Below, piece by piece: positions 47,023-54,656 of a stretch of 64,000 bases of DNA; position 1 is the first letter of the stretch, and every line of letters starts with the position of its first letter. The stretch is from the NCBI GenBank assembly GCA_965215035.1, contig OZ244040.1, positions 3,596,001 to 3,660,000 of the forward strand, written 5' to 3'. Position numbers and translations under genes: made by a program. Under the pieces are notes generated by a model. The model was given only the letters and a program-made list of their open reading frames with translations. It was not told the DNA's origin and did no database searches. The stretch comes from Azophilus sp965215035 (lineage in GTDB: Bacteria; Pseudomonadota; Gammaproteobacteria; Pseudomonadales; Azotimanducaceae).

Positions 47023-47286
47023 TTAGGCCCGGATCAGGGCGGGTTGGCCTGTTCTGCCGGGGGGGGGGGGGGGGGGGGGGTAGATTACGGGGCTCGGTGA
47101 CTCCCCGGGCTGGAGGCCACCCTGGAGGCGTTCACGGTCTTCTGGGGCACAGGTTAAGCTCAGGCTCGGCAAGCCTGCCCGCGAGCGGTGAGGACGAACT
47201 GCTACGCGGAGCGCTTCGATCATAGGGCGCAGGAGCAGTTCATGGACCACCCCACGAAGACAGGCCACTCTTCTACTCAAAGGCAT
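47023..47286 (-). CDS. Possible phase-variable leader ORF reading into the poly-C tract
   Basis: 87 codons from ATG 47286 (a second ATG at 47223). It reads SPSPVIYPPPPPPP across the C-run and, with 22 C, goes out of frame with the giant protein and stops at TAA 47023-47025. With 20 or 23 C it would enter the adhesin frame, which stays open for over 9300 codons. The leader sequence itself matches no family I recognise, and the ATG lacks a good ribosome site. Read as a fused start it would place the signal peptide some 170-195 residues in, which is unusual. Alternatives: a chance ORF, with the tract acting in the promoter or 5' untranslated region. Confidence 0.4.
   Translation of the reverse strand: MPLSRRVACLRGVVHELLLRPMIEALRVAVRPHRSRAGLPSLSLTCAPEDRERLQGGLQPGESPSPVIYPPPPPPPGRTGQPALIRA
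47059..47080. repeat. Homopolymer of 22 G (22 C on the coding strand)
   Basis: An uninterrupted run of 22 G upstream of the giant surface-protein gene. Such tracts slip during replication and act as on/off switches for surface genes in other bacteria. The upstream frame to the right is closed in two of three phases: a TAA touching the tract in one; a TGA at 47132-47134 with no start codon in the other. Length in the assembly may be imprecise. Confidence 0.9.
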
Positions 47287-47440
47287 TCGACAATCGACAG
47301 CTCGAGTAGCTAGATCGACTAGTTAGACTATCAAAACCTCCCCTCTTCCACATCCTCTAATCGACCAGAAGGTGGTGTATCCGCGACATGACTAATGGAA
47401 GCCGAGACGCTTGGGAAGTAGGGGGCTGGCCTGTTCATCG
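47287..47440. other. AT-richer spacer with short palindromes; likely promoter area of the adhesin
   Basis: 154 bases between the FAD monooxygenase and the leader ORF. It contains interleaved CTAG/TCGA palindromes (CTCGAGTAGCTAGATCGACTAG around 47300) and is less GC-rich than its surroundings. No matching -35/-10 pair can be picked with confidence. Confidence 0.35.
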
Positions 47441-48646
47441 CTAGGCGATAGCGTAGCTGTCGCGCACGCAATCGAGCATGGCCCGCTCCATGATGAACGC
47501 CTTGGCCTTGCGTGGATTGGCCGCCCTGTCCATGAGGTCGCGCTGGCGTGCTCGCTGGATGTTAGGGTCTGTGGATTCCATTAGCGCCTTGTTGCGCATG
47601 GTGTGTTCCTGAACGAAGCGCACCGCCAACTCGCGGCGCTGGCGGTCGTAGCGCGCCAGGCTCTCCTTGCGGCCGGCGCGACCCGCGATAATATCCGTCA
47701 GTTTGCCGCCCAGGTTATAGGCGTCGTGAATACCGCCGTTCATGCCCATACCGCCGAGCGGGTTGTTGATATGGCAAGCATCGCCCACCAGCACCACGCG
47801 CCCCCGGTAGTAGGTTTCCGCCACCCGCTGATGCACATCGTAGAGACAGCGATGGCGAATCGCGTAGTCGCCCCGCTTGTCGTACAGCCGGTGCAGGCGC
47901 TCCTGCAGGTGGGTATCGCCTAGGTAGAAGGCCGGGTCGGGGTGAGCCGGGTCGGTGGGCCACAGCACACGCCAGGCCTTGTCTGTGCGCAGAACGACAC
48001 ACCACTCCTCGGGGTCGGCGATGTAGTTAACGTAGGCAAGGTCGTCGAAGACATCCTCGAAGGGAAACTCGGTGGACGCCACCAGGAATTTCTCGTCGTA
48101 GGTAAAACCGCCAAACTCGATTGGCACCGCCTTGCGCACGCGGCTGGAAGCGCCGTCGGCCCCCACCAGGTAGCTGGCGCGCAATTGCCGGCGTTTACCC
48201 GAGGCGGCAACGGTGACCGTCACCCCGTGCGCATCCTGCTGGAATCCGACCACCTCGTGCGCAAGGCGCAGCTCCGCCTGGGCATGGCCGTCAAGCAGCC
48301 GGGCGACAAGGCGGGTCAGTTCATACTGCTCCAGTTGCAGCCGGTAGGGAAACCGGGTTTCGTCGGCGATCAGCGACATGTCGAATTCGGCGACTTCGCC
48401 CGTCCGCCGGTCGCGGTACTGGTAGCGTTCGACCACCAGCCCCTTGGCGATCATCGGCGCGGCAACCCCCAGTTCGTCCAGCATCTCCAGGGAAGGGGGG
48501 TGAAAGGTGGAGGCGCGCAGGTCCACCGGCAGGGACCGCTCCCGTTCCAGGACCAGGACGGGGACGTTGCGGCGCGCCAGGTACAGCGCCAGCACGGCAC
48601 CGGCCGGGCCGCAGCCCGCTATGACCACCGGATGCTGATCAGGCAT
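47441..48646 (-). CDS. FAD-dependent monooxygenase (PHBH/UbiH-type)
   Basis: 401 residues. The FAD-binding GxGxxG is GCGPAG (11-16), with VLVLERERSLP at the end of the second strand. The DG motif is VGADGASSRVRKAV and the GD motif RVVLVGDACHINNPLGGMGM, followed by NGGIHDAYNLGGKL. These three define group A aromatic hydroxylases (p-hydroxybenzoate, 6-hydroxynicotinate and others), which use NAD(P)H and O2. No membrane segment. It lies 223 bases downstream of an isochorismatase-like amidase on the same strand, and is the last gene of the catabolic group. By context it may hydroxylate a ring before cleavage; the actual substrate is unknown. Confidence 0.87.
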   Translation of the reverse strand: MPDQHPVVIAGCGPAGAVLALYLARRNVPVLVLERERSLPVDLRASTFHPPSLEMLDELGVAAPMIAKGLVVERYQYRDRRTGEVAEFDMSLIADETRFPYRLQLEQYELTRLVARLLDGHAQAELRLAHEVVGFQQDAHGVTVTVAASGKRRQLRASYLVGADGASSRVRKAVPIEFGGFTYDEKFLVASTEFPFEDVFDDLAYVNYIADPEEWCVVLRTDKAWRVLWPTDPAHPDPAFYLGDTHLQERLHRLYDKRGDYAIRHRCLYDVHQRVAETYYRGRVVLVGDACHINNPLGGMGMNGGIHDAYNLGGKLTDIIAGRAGRKESLARYDRQRRELAVRFVQEHTMRNKALMESTDPNIQRARQRDLMDRAANPRKAKAFIMERAMLDCVRDSYAIA

Positions 48647-48869
48647 TCCGTTCGTCTCCGCCTAGCGGCTAGCGGCATGCACACCGGCGGGCGGGGCGCT
48701 ATCACGCGGGGAACAGGCTATCTTCCAATCGGCGGCCGGTTCCGCCAAGATGCGCACGCTTGGAAAGACCGATGCCCTCGCGCAACAAGTACGATTCCAG
48801 GTTACGGCCGGTCTCGCTGGAACCCGCACGCATGGGATTGGCAAGGCAAGCCCGCATGGTGCAGGTAGC

Positions 48870-49463
48870 CTACCGGTCAACGATCATCTCCAGCACCGCC
48901 GGCAGGGACAGTACATCGCCGTACTTGGCATCCATGTCGAACAGGTTGGCCTCGTGGGCGGCGGCATTGCGATCTCCCACCGCTTCCCTGGGCACGACCA
49001 CCCGATAGTCGTGTTGCAGGCCGTCGGTCACCGTGGCCCGGACGCAGCCGCTGGTGGTCAGCCCCGTCACAACCAGGCTATCGGCCCGGGCCCGCGCCAG
49101 CCGCTCGGCCAGGTCGGTGCCAAAAAACGCGCTCGCCCAGTGTTTCTGCAGCACCGGCTCGCCGGCCCGGGGCGCAAGAGCGGGGTCGACCCGCACCCAG
49201 CGGGAGCCGGGTTGCAGCAGGTTCAGGGCCTTAATGCGGTGCCGGAATACTTGCGCCTGTTTGGCATCGGAGTAGACGACGGTGGTGAAGAACACCGGCA
49301 ACCCCCGTTCCCGGAATGCCCCCAGCAGCCTGGCGTTGGCCTCGACCACCGCCGGGCAGTGGGTTCCCAGCGCACAGGCCGGGTCGGTAAAACCGTTGAT
49401 CAGGTCGACCAGTATCAAGCCGGGGCGCTGGCCTAGGCCGAGGCGGGTGCGTTCCAGATCCAT
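48870..49463 (-). CDS. Isochorismatase-family cysteine amidohydrolase
   Basis: 197 residues, normal for the family. The catalytic triad is readable: Asp 20 in LILVDLINGF, Lys 107 in PVLQKHWASAFFGT and Cys 140 in VVTGLTTSGCVRAT. The cis-peptide region before the Cys and DGLQHDYRVVVPREAVGD fit N-carbamoylsarcosine amidase, maleamate amidase and ureidoacrylate amidohydrolase relatives, not true isochorismatase. Expected: hydrolysis of an amide or carbamoyl group releasing ammonia, in the cytoplasm. Six bases follow the acyl-CoA-dehydrogenase-like gene, so they are co-transcribed. Substrate is inferred only from the cluster (a nitrogen compound). Confidence 0.87.
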   Translation of the reverse strand: MDLERTRLGLGQRPGLILVDLINGFTDPACALGTHCPAVVEANARLLGAFRERGLPVFFTTVVYSDAKQAQVFRHRIKALNLLQPGSRWVRVDPALAPRAGEPVLQKHWASAFFGTDLAERLARARADSLVVTGLTTSGCVRATVTDGLQHDYRVVVPREAVGDRNAAAHEANLFDMDAKYGDVLSLPAVLEMIVDR

Positions 49464-49469
49464 TGGCCG

Positions 49470-50747
49470 TCACTGCCCGCCCAGCGCGCCGAAGGAGGCC
49501 TGCTCCGCGCCTTCCACCAACATACTGGCAGTTTCAAGCCGGCCCCGTTCCGATGGAAAAGCCTGCACCAGGCCCATGGCCACGTCACGCAGCGCCCGCG
49601 AGAACGGTGTGCCGAAGAGCGTACCCGCGGTGCCCGCCAGCTTCAGGGCGTGCTGGGTAACCTTGAAGCTGCATTCCGCCACCTGGCCCTTGCAGGTGCG
49701 CCAGAACGGTATCACCTCCTCCTGGGGCAGGATGGGCGGCTCCGCGGTTTCGATTTGAATCATGCGGCGCGCCCATAGCAGGGCGGTATTCAGGTCGGCG
49801 TACATGTCGCCGATAAGCTGTCGCTGGTAGGGCCCGGTACCCAATGGGCGACCGGAGTCCTGGAACCGGCGTTGCCGCATGTTGCCGAGCGCCGTTCGGT
49901 ACACGGCGAAGGCACCGCCCAAGTAGATGCAGGAAGCCGCCACCTGGTTGCCCACAAAGCCCGTGCGGCTCCGCGAGCACATCTTGACGAAGGAGCCGGG
50001 AATGGCCAGGGCGTCCTCGTCCTTGACGAAGACGTTTTCCAGCACCAGCCCCTCGGTGGCGGTGCCCCGCATGCCCAGGGCATTCCACTCGATGCGCCCG
50101 CGTGTGCCGGCGGCACCCCGGTCTACCATGAAGGTGCAAAGGCCGCTGGCGTCGTCGATGCCGTCTAGGCTGGCGGTGACCAGGTACCGGTCGGCGATGC
50201 CCGTGGCACAGCCGAACGACTTGGTGCCATTCAGCTCCCAGCCGCCATCCACCCGGGTCGCCTTGGTGGTGATGGTTATGGCGGCCGCTTCGGACTTCAC
50301 CGATTCGCTGGCGAAGTTGGCGAGCCATTTGCGGTCCCGGCCCATGGTGTAAAGGATCTTCTCGGCAAACGCTCGAACCCGGGGTGCCTCGTCGTCGCTA
50401 AACAGGCCGGCCTGCAGGGCCTTGAGAGACAGGTTGCCGCGCGATGCCGAAGTCAGGTGAAAAAAGTAGGCCAGGGCCGTGGACGGACAGACCGTGCCGA
50501 TGGCGAAACAGGCACCCGCCCACTCGCGCAGACCACCACCGAGGCCGCCGTATTGCTTGGGAACAACCAGCCCAAGCAACCCCGCCTCGCTCAGCAGCTT
50601 GACATTTTCGGCATCGAGGTAGCCGTGGCGGTCCATGTCCTCGGAGCGCGTCGCCAGCGTCGGCAGCACATCCTCGACCCGGGCCAGAATCGAGCGTTCC
50701 CGCGGGCGACAATCCTCGATCAGGTATTCAGCCGTTAGCCTGTTCAC
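49470..50747 (-). CDS. Acyl-CoA-dehydrogenase-fold flavoprotein
   Basis: 425 residues from GTG 50747, with GAGAAGG upstream. It follows the acyl-CoA dehydrogenase plan: an N-terminal helical domain (ENVKLLSEAGLLGLVVPKQY, GGLGGGLREWA), a middle beta domain (GWELNGTKSFGCATGIADRY, IEWNALGMRGTATEGLVLEN) and a C-terminal helical bundle ending in AMGLVQAFPSERGR. The usual catalytic Glu is not obvious, as in group D flavin monooxygenases (HpaB/DszC types) and some dehydrogenases of this fold. Given the amidases and hydroxylase beside it, a monooxygenase role is as likely as beta-oxidation. A 43-base gap separates it from the unknown gene upstream. Confidence 0.83.
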   Translation of the reverse strand: MNRLTAEYLIEDCRPRERSILARVEDVLPTLATRSEDMDRHGYLDAENVKLLSEAGLLGLVVPKQYGGLGGGLREWAGACFAIGTVCPSTALAYFFHLTSASRGNLSLKALQAGLFSDDEAPRVRAFAEKILYTMGRDRKWLANFASESVKSEAAAITITTKATRVDGGWELNGTKSFGCATGIADRYLVTASLDGIDDASGLCTFMVDRGAAGTRGRIEWNALGMRGTATEGLVLENVFVKDEDALAIPGSFVKMCSRSRTGFVGNQVAASCIYLGGAFAVYRTALGNMRQRRFQDSGRPLGTGPYQRQLIGDMYADLNTALLWARRMIQIETAEPPILPQEEVIPFWRTCKGQVAECSFKVTQHALKLAGTAGTLFGTPFSRALRDVAMGLVQAFPSERGRLETASMLVEGAEQASFGALGGQ

Positions 50748-50790
50748 CGGGTGCCTTCTCCAATCGTCTCTCCATTGCCCCTATCACCGG

Positions 50791-51546
50791 TCACGTATCG
50801 GTGGCACGCAGCAGCTCGATCTGTGTTTCTGCGGCCTGTGCTCCCACGAGCGGTGTGATTTGATCCCAAACCCGGTCGACATCCCGGTTGAAGATCATTG
50901 CCTTGTTGCGCCGGTCGCGCTCGATCAACTCGTTGCGGCCGATGCCATCGAGCGCCTGCTCCGGCACGCCTTCGGCAACCAGCCGAAACCAATGGGCGAG
51001 GTAGTCGTCGACCAATGCGTCGATTTGGGAGAAAGCCGCCTGTGTCGACCGCTTGGCCAGCATCCAGGGCGACATGATCGCGTGCTGCCTGGGGCTTAAA
51101 CGCGCCCTGGACAGGCCGTCCATGGCCTCGCCCCGTTCGTGGGGCGGGGTAAGCGGCGTGAAGCACCAATCCATATAGGCCAGCCGCGAGCCGAGGTCGA
51201 CCCGGGGAATCAGGTCGAGGTGAAAGGCGTGGTGGTCGCCGGCGCACACGGAATCCAGGGTGAAGTGGGGCACCGCGCTCGCCGAGGGCATGAAGGCGAA
51301 CAGCATATGGGAGTCGAGTTGCATCGGCGGTACGACGATGTTCGTAGTCACCACCTGGAACAACGGGCCGCCCCGGAACAACCGGGTCTGGCCCACCCGC
51401 CCCTGGTACATGGGCACCTGGGAATACAATGGCAGCCAGGGGCCGCCGTCCTGGGCCGCAACTTCGGCCAGCCCGAACCGCTCCACAATGCGGTTAAGCG
51501 TCTTCTGCCAGAGCGCCTGGGGCGGCGAGGCAAGGGTTGCGCTCAT
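50791..51546 (-). CDS. Protein of unknown function in the catabolic cluster
   Basis: 251 residues, ATG 51546 overlapping the nitrilase stop (ATGA). I do not recognise it with confidence. It is soluble, without signal peptide. Visible stretches: FQVVTTNIVVPPMQLDSHML, VPHFTLDSVCAGDHHAFHLD, LAYMDWCFTPLTPPHERGEA and MIFNRDVDRVWDQITPLVGA. Strand-rich sequence around residues 55-130 with HFTLD and HHAFHLDLIPRVDLG faintly recalls ferredoxin-dependent bilin reductases (HY2/PcyA fold), but this is a guess. The tight coupling to the nitrilase and dehydrogenase genes suggests a step in the same pathway. A structure prediction would be the decisive test. Confidence 0.7.
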   Translation of the reverse strand: MSATLASPPQALWQKTLNRIVERFGLAEVAAQDGGPWLPLYSQVPMYQGRVGQTRLFRGGPLFQVVTTNIVVPPMQLDSHMLFAFMPSASAVPHFTLDSVCAGDHHAFHLDLIPRVDLGSRLAYMDWCFTPLTPPHERGEAMDGLSRARLSPRQHAIMSPWMLAKRSTQAAFSQIDALVDDYLAHWFRLVAEGVPEQALDGIGRNELIERDRRNKAMIFNRDVDRVWDQITPLVGAQAAETQIELLRATDT

Positions 51547-53246
51547 GCGCCGATGCCTGCGGGGTTGGTAAGCGGGTCGAGCAGTTGCCAGGGACGCCCC
51601 GCCAGCAGGTCGGTGCCCAGGGATACCACCTTGTTCTGCGCCCAGCGCGGGTGAATCTCAACCCCGGTGGTGCCAGGGCGGGGTTCGGCATGTAGTTGCG
51701 GCGGCTGCGACAGCCAACCGTCGAAGGCGCGCTGTTCCCAACGGGTGCGCAGGGTGAAATCCTTGGGAAGCGAGGTGGCGAAGCTGGCGCCGAACTCGCC
51801 GGGTTGCATGGCAACCAACAGGTTCAGGCGATTCTCCGCGGAGCGTTCCAGCAGGCCGGTCTGAGTTTCCCAGGGTTCCTGGGGTAGCGCGGGAACCACC
51901 ACGGTATCCGCGCCGGCCAGCGCCGCTAAGCGGAATGTTTCCGGCACACAGGCATCGTCGGAGCAGAGCACGGCCACCCGCGCAAACCCCAGATCGGCCA
52001 CGGCCACCCGGTCCGACAGGCCCGACCAGGCGTAGCGAGCGCTGGCATGTAACTGGCCTTGGCGCAGCACCAGGCCATCGGCACCCAGCAATACGCCGCA
52101 TAATTGCGGGGGCTCCCCCGCCACCAGGGTGGTCGCGACGTACTGGCGCTCGCCGCACGCGCCCGCGAGCCCGGCCATCACCGCCAGGGAATCCGCGGCC
52201 GCGGCCGCCGGATCGGGCACCTTTTGGTTCGGAAGGAAAAACAGCGGCGGCAACGCGACCAGTTGCGCACCGGCCAGGAATGCGGCCCGCACCTGGCCGA
52301 CCGCCCGAGGCAGCGCGTCGGTGCCGACGCTAGGCAACTGCGCCAGCGCACCCCGCACGGATTCGGCGCGCCCGCCACCAACCGGCTGCCCCGCGGGGTC
52401 TTCGGCCAGGGCCGCGTACAGTTGCGGGCGGCGCAGGGCAAAGATGTCGCTGCCGTCGGGCCGCCGTTTGCAGTCGGCCGCCCGCAGGTCGATGTCGGCC
52501 ATGACGACCTCTGGCTCATCCACGGAGGCGCGGGCGAGCACGGCACCGTCCGGCGCCACAATCTGACTTTCCCCGGCACCCATCAGAAACCGCTCCGGTA
52601 TGCCGGTTCGGCGCGATACCTGTTCCAGAATGGCCTCCGGTATGAGGGGCCCCACCTTGTTGGCGGCGGCGACGAATACCTTGTTCTCCGCGGCCCGAAC
52701 CGGCACATGCAGGGCGCCTTCGTCGCGGGCGAAGGAGTTCAGACTGTTGCACAGGAGTTGGGCGCCCCGGAGGGCGAGACATCGAGGCGTCTCGTTGATT
52801 ACGCCGTCCATGCAGGCGTACAGCCCGACCCGGCCGAACGGGGTCTGCACCACGGGGCCAGCTTGCCGGGCCCTGCTCAGGTGGTCGTTTTCGTGCCCCA
52901 TCAGCACCTGCTTGTCTGTTGTGCCGCGTCGCACACCCCGGGGGTCGTAGAGAATGCTGGTGCCGGTGCAACGCTCCCCACCGCGCCGCAGGGTACAGTT
53001 GATGACCACCCAGGACGCCATGGCGCTGGCCTTGGCGGCAATGGCGCGCAGGAACCGGCCATCGAGTTCCAGCGCCACAGCGTAGCAATGGGCGTGACTC
53101 TCATACCACGAAGGGTGGTTGCAGAACTCCGGCAGCACGACTAGGTCCGGGCGCGCCGCCGCCGCCTCGTCCAGCATGCGCAGGCAGGTTTGCAGGTTGT
53201 CGTCCACATCCGGGCCGACGGCGAATTGCGCGACCGCCACCCGCAT
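51543..53246 (-). CDS. Carbon-nitrogen hydrolase (nitrilase family), two tandem domains
   Basis: 567 residues from ATG 53246 (the codon before is TTG), about twice the normal ~280. The first half is a complete CN-hydrolase with catalytic Glu 40 (VVLPEFCNH), Lys 112 (TTDKQVLMGHEND) and Cys 145 (GLYACMDGVINE). The second half repeats the fold (VALPPLFFLPNQKVPD, VAVLCSDDACVPETFRLA, ADTVVVPALPQEP) but lacks the Glu (LPP instead of LPE) and shows no clear Lys, so it is probably inactive and structural or regulatory. Family role: hydrolysis of amides, nitriles or carbamoyl groups in the cytoplasm. First gene of the cluster; the repeats in the gap upstream could affect its promoter. Confidence 0.87.
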   Translation of the reverse strand: MRVAVAQFAVGPDVDDNLQTCLRMLDEAAAARPDLVVLPEFCNHPSWYESHAHCYAVALELDGRFLRAIAAKASAMASWVVINCTLRRGGERCTGTSILYDPRGVRRGTTDKQVLMGHENDHLSRARQAGPVVQTPFGRVGLYACMDGVINETPRCLALRGAQLLCNSLNSFARDEGALHVPVRAAENKVFVAAANKVGPLIPEAILEQVSRRTGIPERFLMGAGESQIVAPDGAVLARASVDEPEVVMADIDLRAADCKRRPDGSDIFALRRPQLYAALAEDPAGQPVGGGRAESVRGALAQLPSVGTDALPRAVGQVRAAFLAGAQLVALPPLFFLPNQKVPDPAAAAADSLAVMAGLAGACGERQYVATTLVAGEPPQLCGVLLGADGLVLRQGQLHASARYAWSGLSDRVAVADLGFARVAVLCSDDACVPETFRLAALAGADTVVVPALPQEPWETQTGLLERSAENRLNLLVAMQPGEFGASFATSLPKDFTLRTRWEQRAFDGWLSQPPQLHAEPRPGTTGVEIHPRWAQNKVVSLGTDLLAGRPWQLLDPLTNPAGIGA

Positions 53247-53342
53247 CAAAAGCAGGGCTCCGGCATGGGCACAGGCTGGCGGCCCAGGTGCGCACCGTTC
53301 CGAACCGCAGGGTTCACGGGGTGCCGCGCCGAAGGGCGGAGC

Positions 53343-53452
53343 TGTTGCGAACCGTCACCCATCTTCCCTAGGCGACTCCCTTTTTGCGGCGGCGTTTTAT
53401 CTTGCGGCATTTCTTGTTGCGAACCGCCACCCACCTTCCCGAGGCGACTCCC
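53343..53452. repeat. Two 38-bp direct repeats, period 72
   Basis: 53343-53380 and 53415-53452 share TGTTGCGAACCG, then CACCCA, CTTCCC and AGGCGACTCCC, with three differences seen. Spacer between them includes TTTTTGCGGCGGCG. Could be a regulator site pair or a local duplication. Confidence 0.75.
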
Positions 53453-53499
53453 ACTGTTACGACAACTGCCGCCAAGTTCGATGTGCCCACTAATCGCCA

Positions 53500-53546
53500 T
53501 AGTTAGACGCCTAAATCGACCGAATCCCCGCGCAATCGAGCCGCGA
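53500..53546. repeat. Dispersed repeat, copy 2 (partner at 6851-6895)
   Basis: Shares CGCCTAAATCGACCGAATCC and CGCGCAATCGA with 6851-6895 at about 80% by eye. Both copies are intergenic and on the same strand. Confidence 0.55.
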
Positions 53547-53596
53547 AACTGGGTATCGGGGCGTTAGCGGGAGTTGCTGCCGCGGTTAGGCAAGCA

Positions 53597-53625
53597 TTTA
53601 CCTTAAAGTACTATTACCATATCTT
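53597..53625 (+). promoter_or_regulatory. Candidate sigma-70 promoter for the 7-TM gene
   Basis: TTTACC and TATCTT, each 4 of 6 to consensus, separated by 17 bases, in an AT-rich patch that contrasts with the GC-rich surroundings. The ATG at 53676 is 51 bases downstream. Confidence 0.45.
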
Positions 53626-53675
53626 TAGGTCAATATAAGCATCCTCGCGTCTCAACCCGGCTGCACAGGGATTCC

Positions 53676-54374
53676 ATGCAGGACTACAGCCTAGGTCTGG
53701 CCCTATTCGACTACCTTCCGGTGCTGCTCTCCGCGCTTGGCCTGTATCTGCTCGCCGGCCTTCTGGCACGGGCGCTGCCGACATCGCACACAGTGCTGCT
53801 ACTCGGGGTCGCCCTGGTCATCGCCGGAGGTCTCAGCAAGGCCACCTGGAAACTGATTTGGGTATTGGCCCAGGAGAATCTCGTCGTGCTCGATGCGCTG
53901 CTATTCGTGTGCATGGCGCCCGGGATGGTGCTGCTGGCGCTGCACACCGCAGCGGCCAGCGCCCGCTGGCGGGGCAGCGAGGCAGCGGCGCACCCCGGCC
54001 GCAACAGCCTGGCGGTCGGCCTGCCGCTGCTTGGCGCCGCGCTCGTTTTGGCCATCGCCCAGCCCGACGGACGCGCCTGGTTCTTCCTGTTGTTGTCCGC
54101 ATCCGCCCTGGCCAACATCGCCATGTCGGGGCTGTTGATTCGCTTGAGTTGGGGGTGGGGGCAGCGGCTGACGGCGGGGGTCTTCCTGCTCAGTATCCTG
54201 CTTACCCTGTCGCTCAGTTGGCTGGCGCGCAGCTCGGCGGGCTCGGCCCCGCTGCAGTGGCTCGCTGAGAGCCTCAACCTGTTCGCCACGGGAAGCTTTG
54301 CCCTAGCCGTGTGGCTATTGCGCCCTCGCGTTCCGGGCGTCGGCCCGGCACCGCGTGTCTCCCCAGCACCATGA
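53676..54374 (+). CDS. Seven-helix integral membrane protein, unknown function
   Basis: 232 residues. About seven hydrophobic segments are visible, from LPVLLSALGLYLLAGLLARA to LNLFATGSFALAVWLL, with a short cytoplasmic loop SARWRGSEAAAHPGR. Trp/Lys pairs (KATWKLIWVL) occur in helix three. I do not recognise a family. The last ~17 codons (LRPRVPGVGPAPRVSPAP) lie in a 90-bp tandem repeat that continues past the stop, so the original C-terminus may have been altered by the repeat. It is the first plus-strand gene of the 53.7-59.5 kb group; the next gene is 282 bases on. Confidence 0.75.
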   Translation: MQDYSLGLALFDYLPVLLSALGLYLLAGLLARALPTSHTVLLLGVALVIAGGLSKATWKLIWVLAQENLVVLDALLFVCMAPGMVLLALHTAAASARWRGSEAAAHPGRNSLAVGLPLLGAALVLAIAQPDGRAWFFLLLSASALANIAMSGLLIRLSWGWGQRLTAGVFLLSILLTLSLSWLARSSAGSAPLQWLAESLNLFATGSFALAVWLLRPRVPGVGPAPRVSPAP

Positions 54375-54573
54375 GCGGGAATGGCACAATGGGTGCGGTG
54401 GGGTGGATGGCACCCTCGCGTTCCGGCCGCCGGCCCGGAGCCGCGGGTCTCCCCGGCGCCATGAGCGGGAACGATACAATGGGCGCCGTGGGGTGGAGCG
54501 AGTTATTGACACAGGCGCGAGCGGCCAAGGCCCTCATGGCCGAACGCGCACAATGGGCGCAATGGGATGGAGC
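54323..54573. repeat. Tandem repeats (period 90, then ~73) over the end of the 7-TM gene and its spacer
   Basis: CCCTCGCGTTCCGG recurs at 54323 and 54413, followed in both copies by CGGCCCGG, GTCTCCCC and CCATGAGCGGGAA. A third partial copy of the distal part (CACAATGGGCGCAATGGG) is at about 54548, followed by GCATTGACACAG like the second (GTTATTGACACAG). Confidence 0.75.
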
Positions 54574-54656
54574 GACGCATTGACACAGCCAAGCACCTAT
54601 CCTTTTAACGGGCTCCATCACAGCCGCCGGGGCGGCGCACTTTCCCCGCTAAGGCC

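Larger units (their letters stand above)
53247..53675. other. Divergent spacer with direct repeats and a dispersed repeat
   Basis: 429 bases without a supported gene. It contains 38-bp direct repeats (53343-53380, 53415-53452), a copy of a dispersed repeat (53500-53546) and an AT-rich promoter area near 53590-53650. Confidence 0.5.

Noticed and set aside
47059..47080. Poly-G run as an assembly gap filler or sequencing artefact
   Set aside because: Not fully excluded, but the open frames on both sides, the missing start codon and the surface-protein target make a real tract more likely; the exact count of 22 remains uncertain.
47081..47286. A structured RNA upstream of the poly-C tract
   Set aside because: I tried to match tmRNA and RNase P RNA from memory and saw no resemblance; left as unidentified sequence.
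18995..47440. Diversity-generating retroelement acting on the giant protein
   Set aside because: No reverse transcriptase and no short template/variable repeat pair with adenine-biased changes was found nearby.
48662..48880. 72-codon minus-strand ORF between the isochorismatase-like and FAD monooxygenase genes
   Set aside because: Overlaps the isochorismatase end, Arg/Pro/Ala-rich, no ribosome site; treated as spacer.
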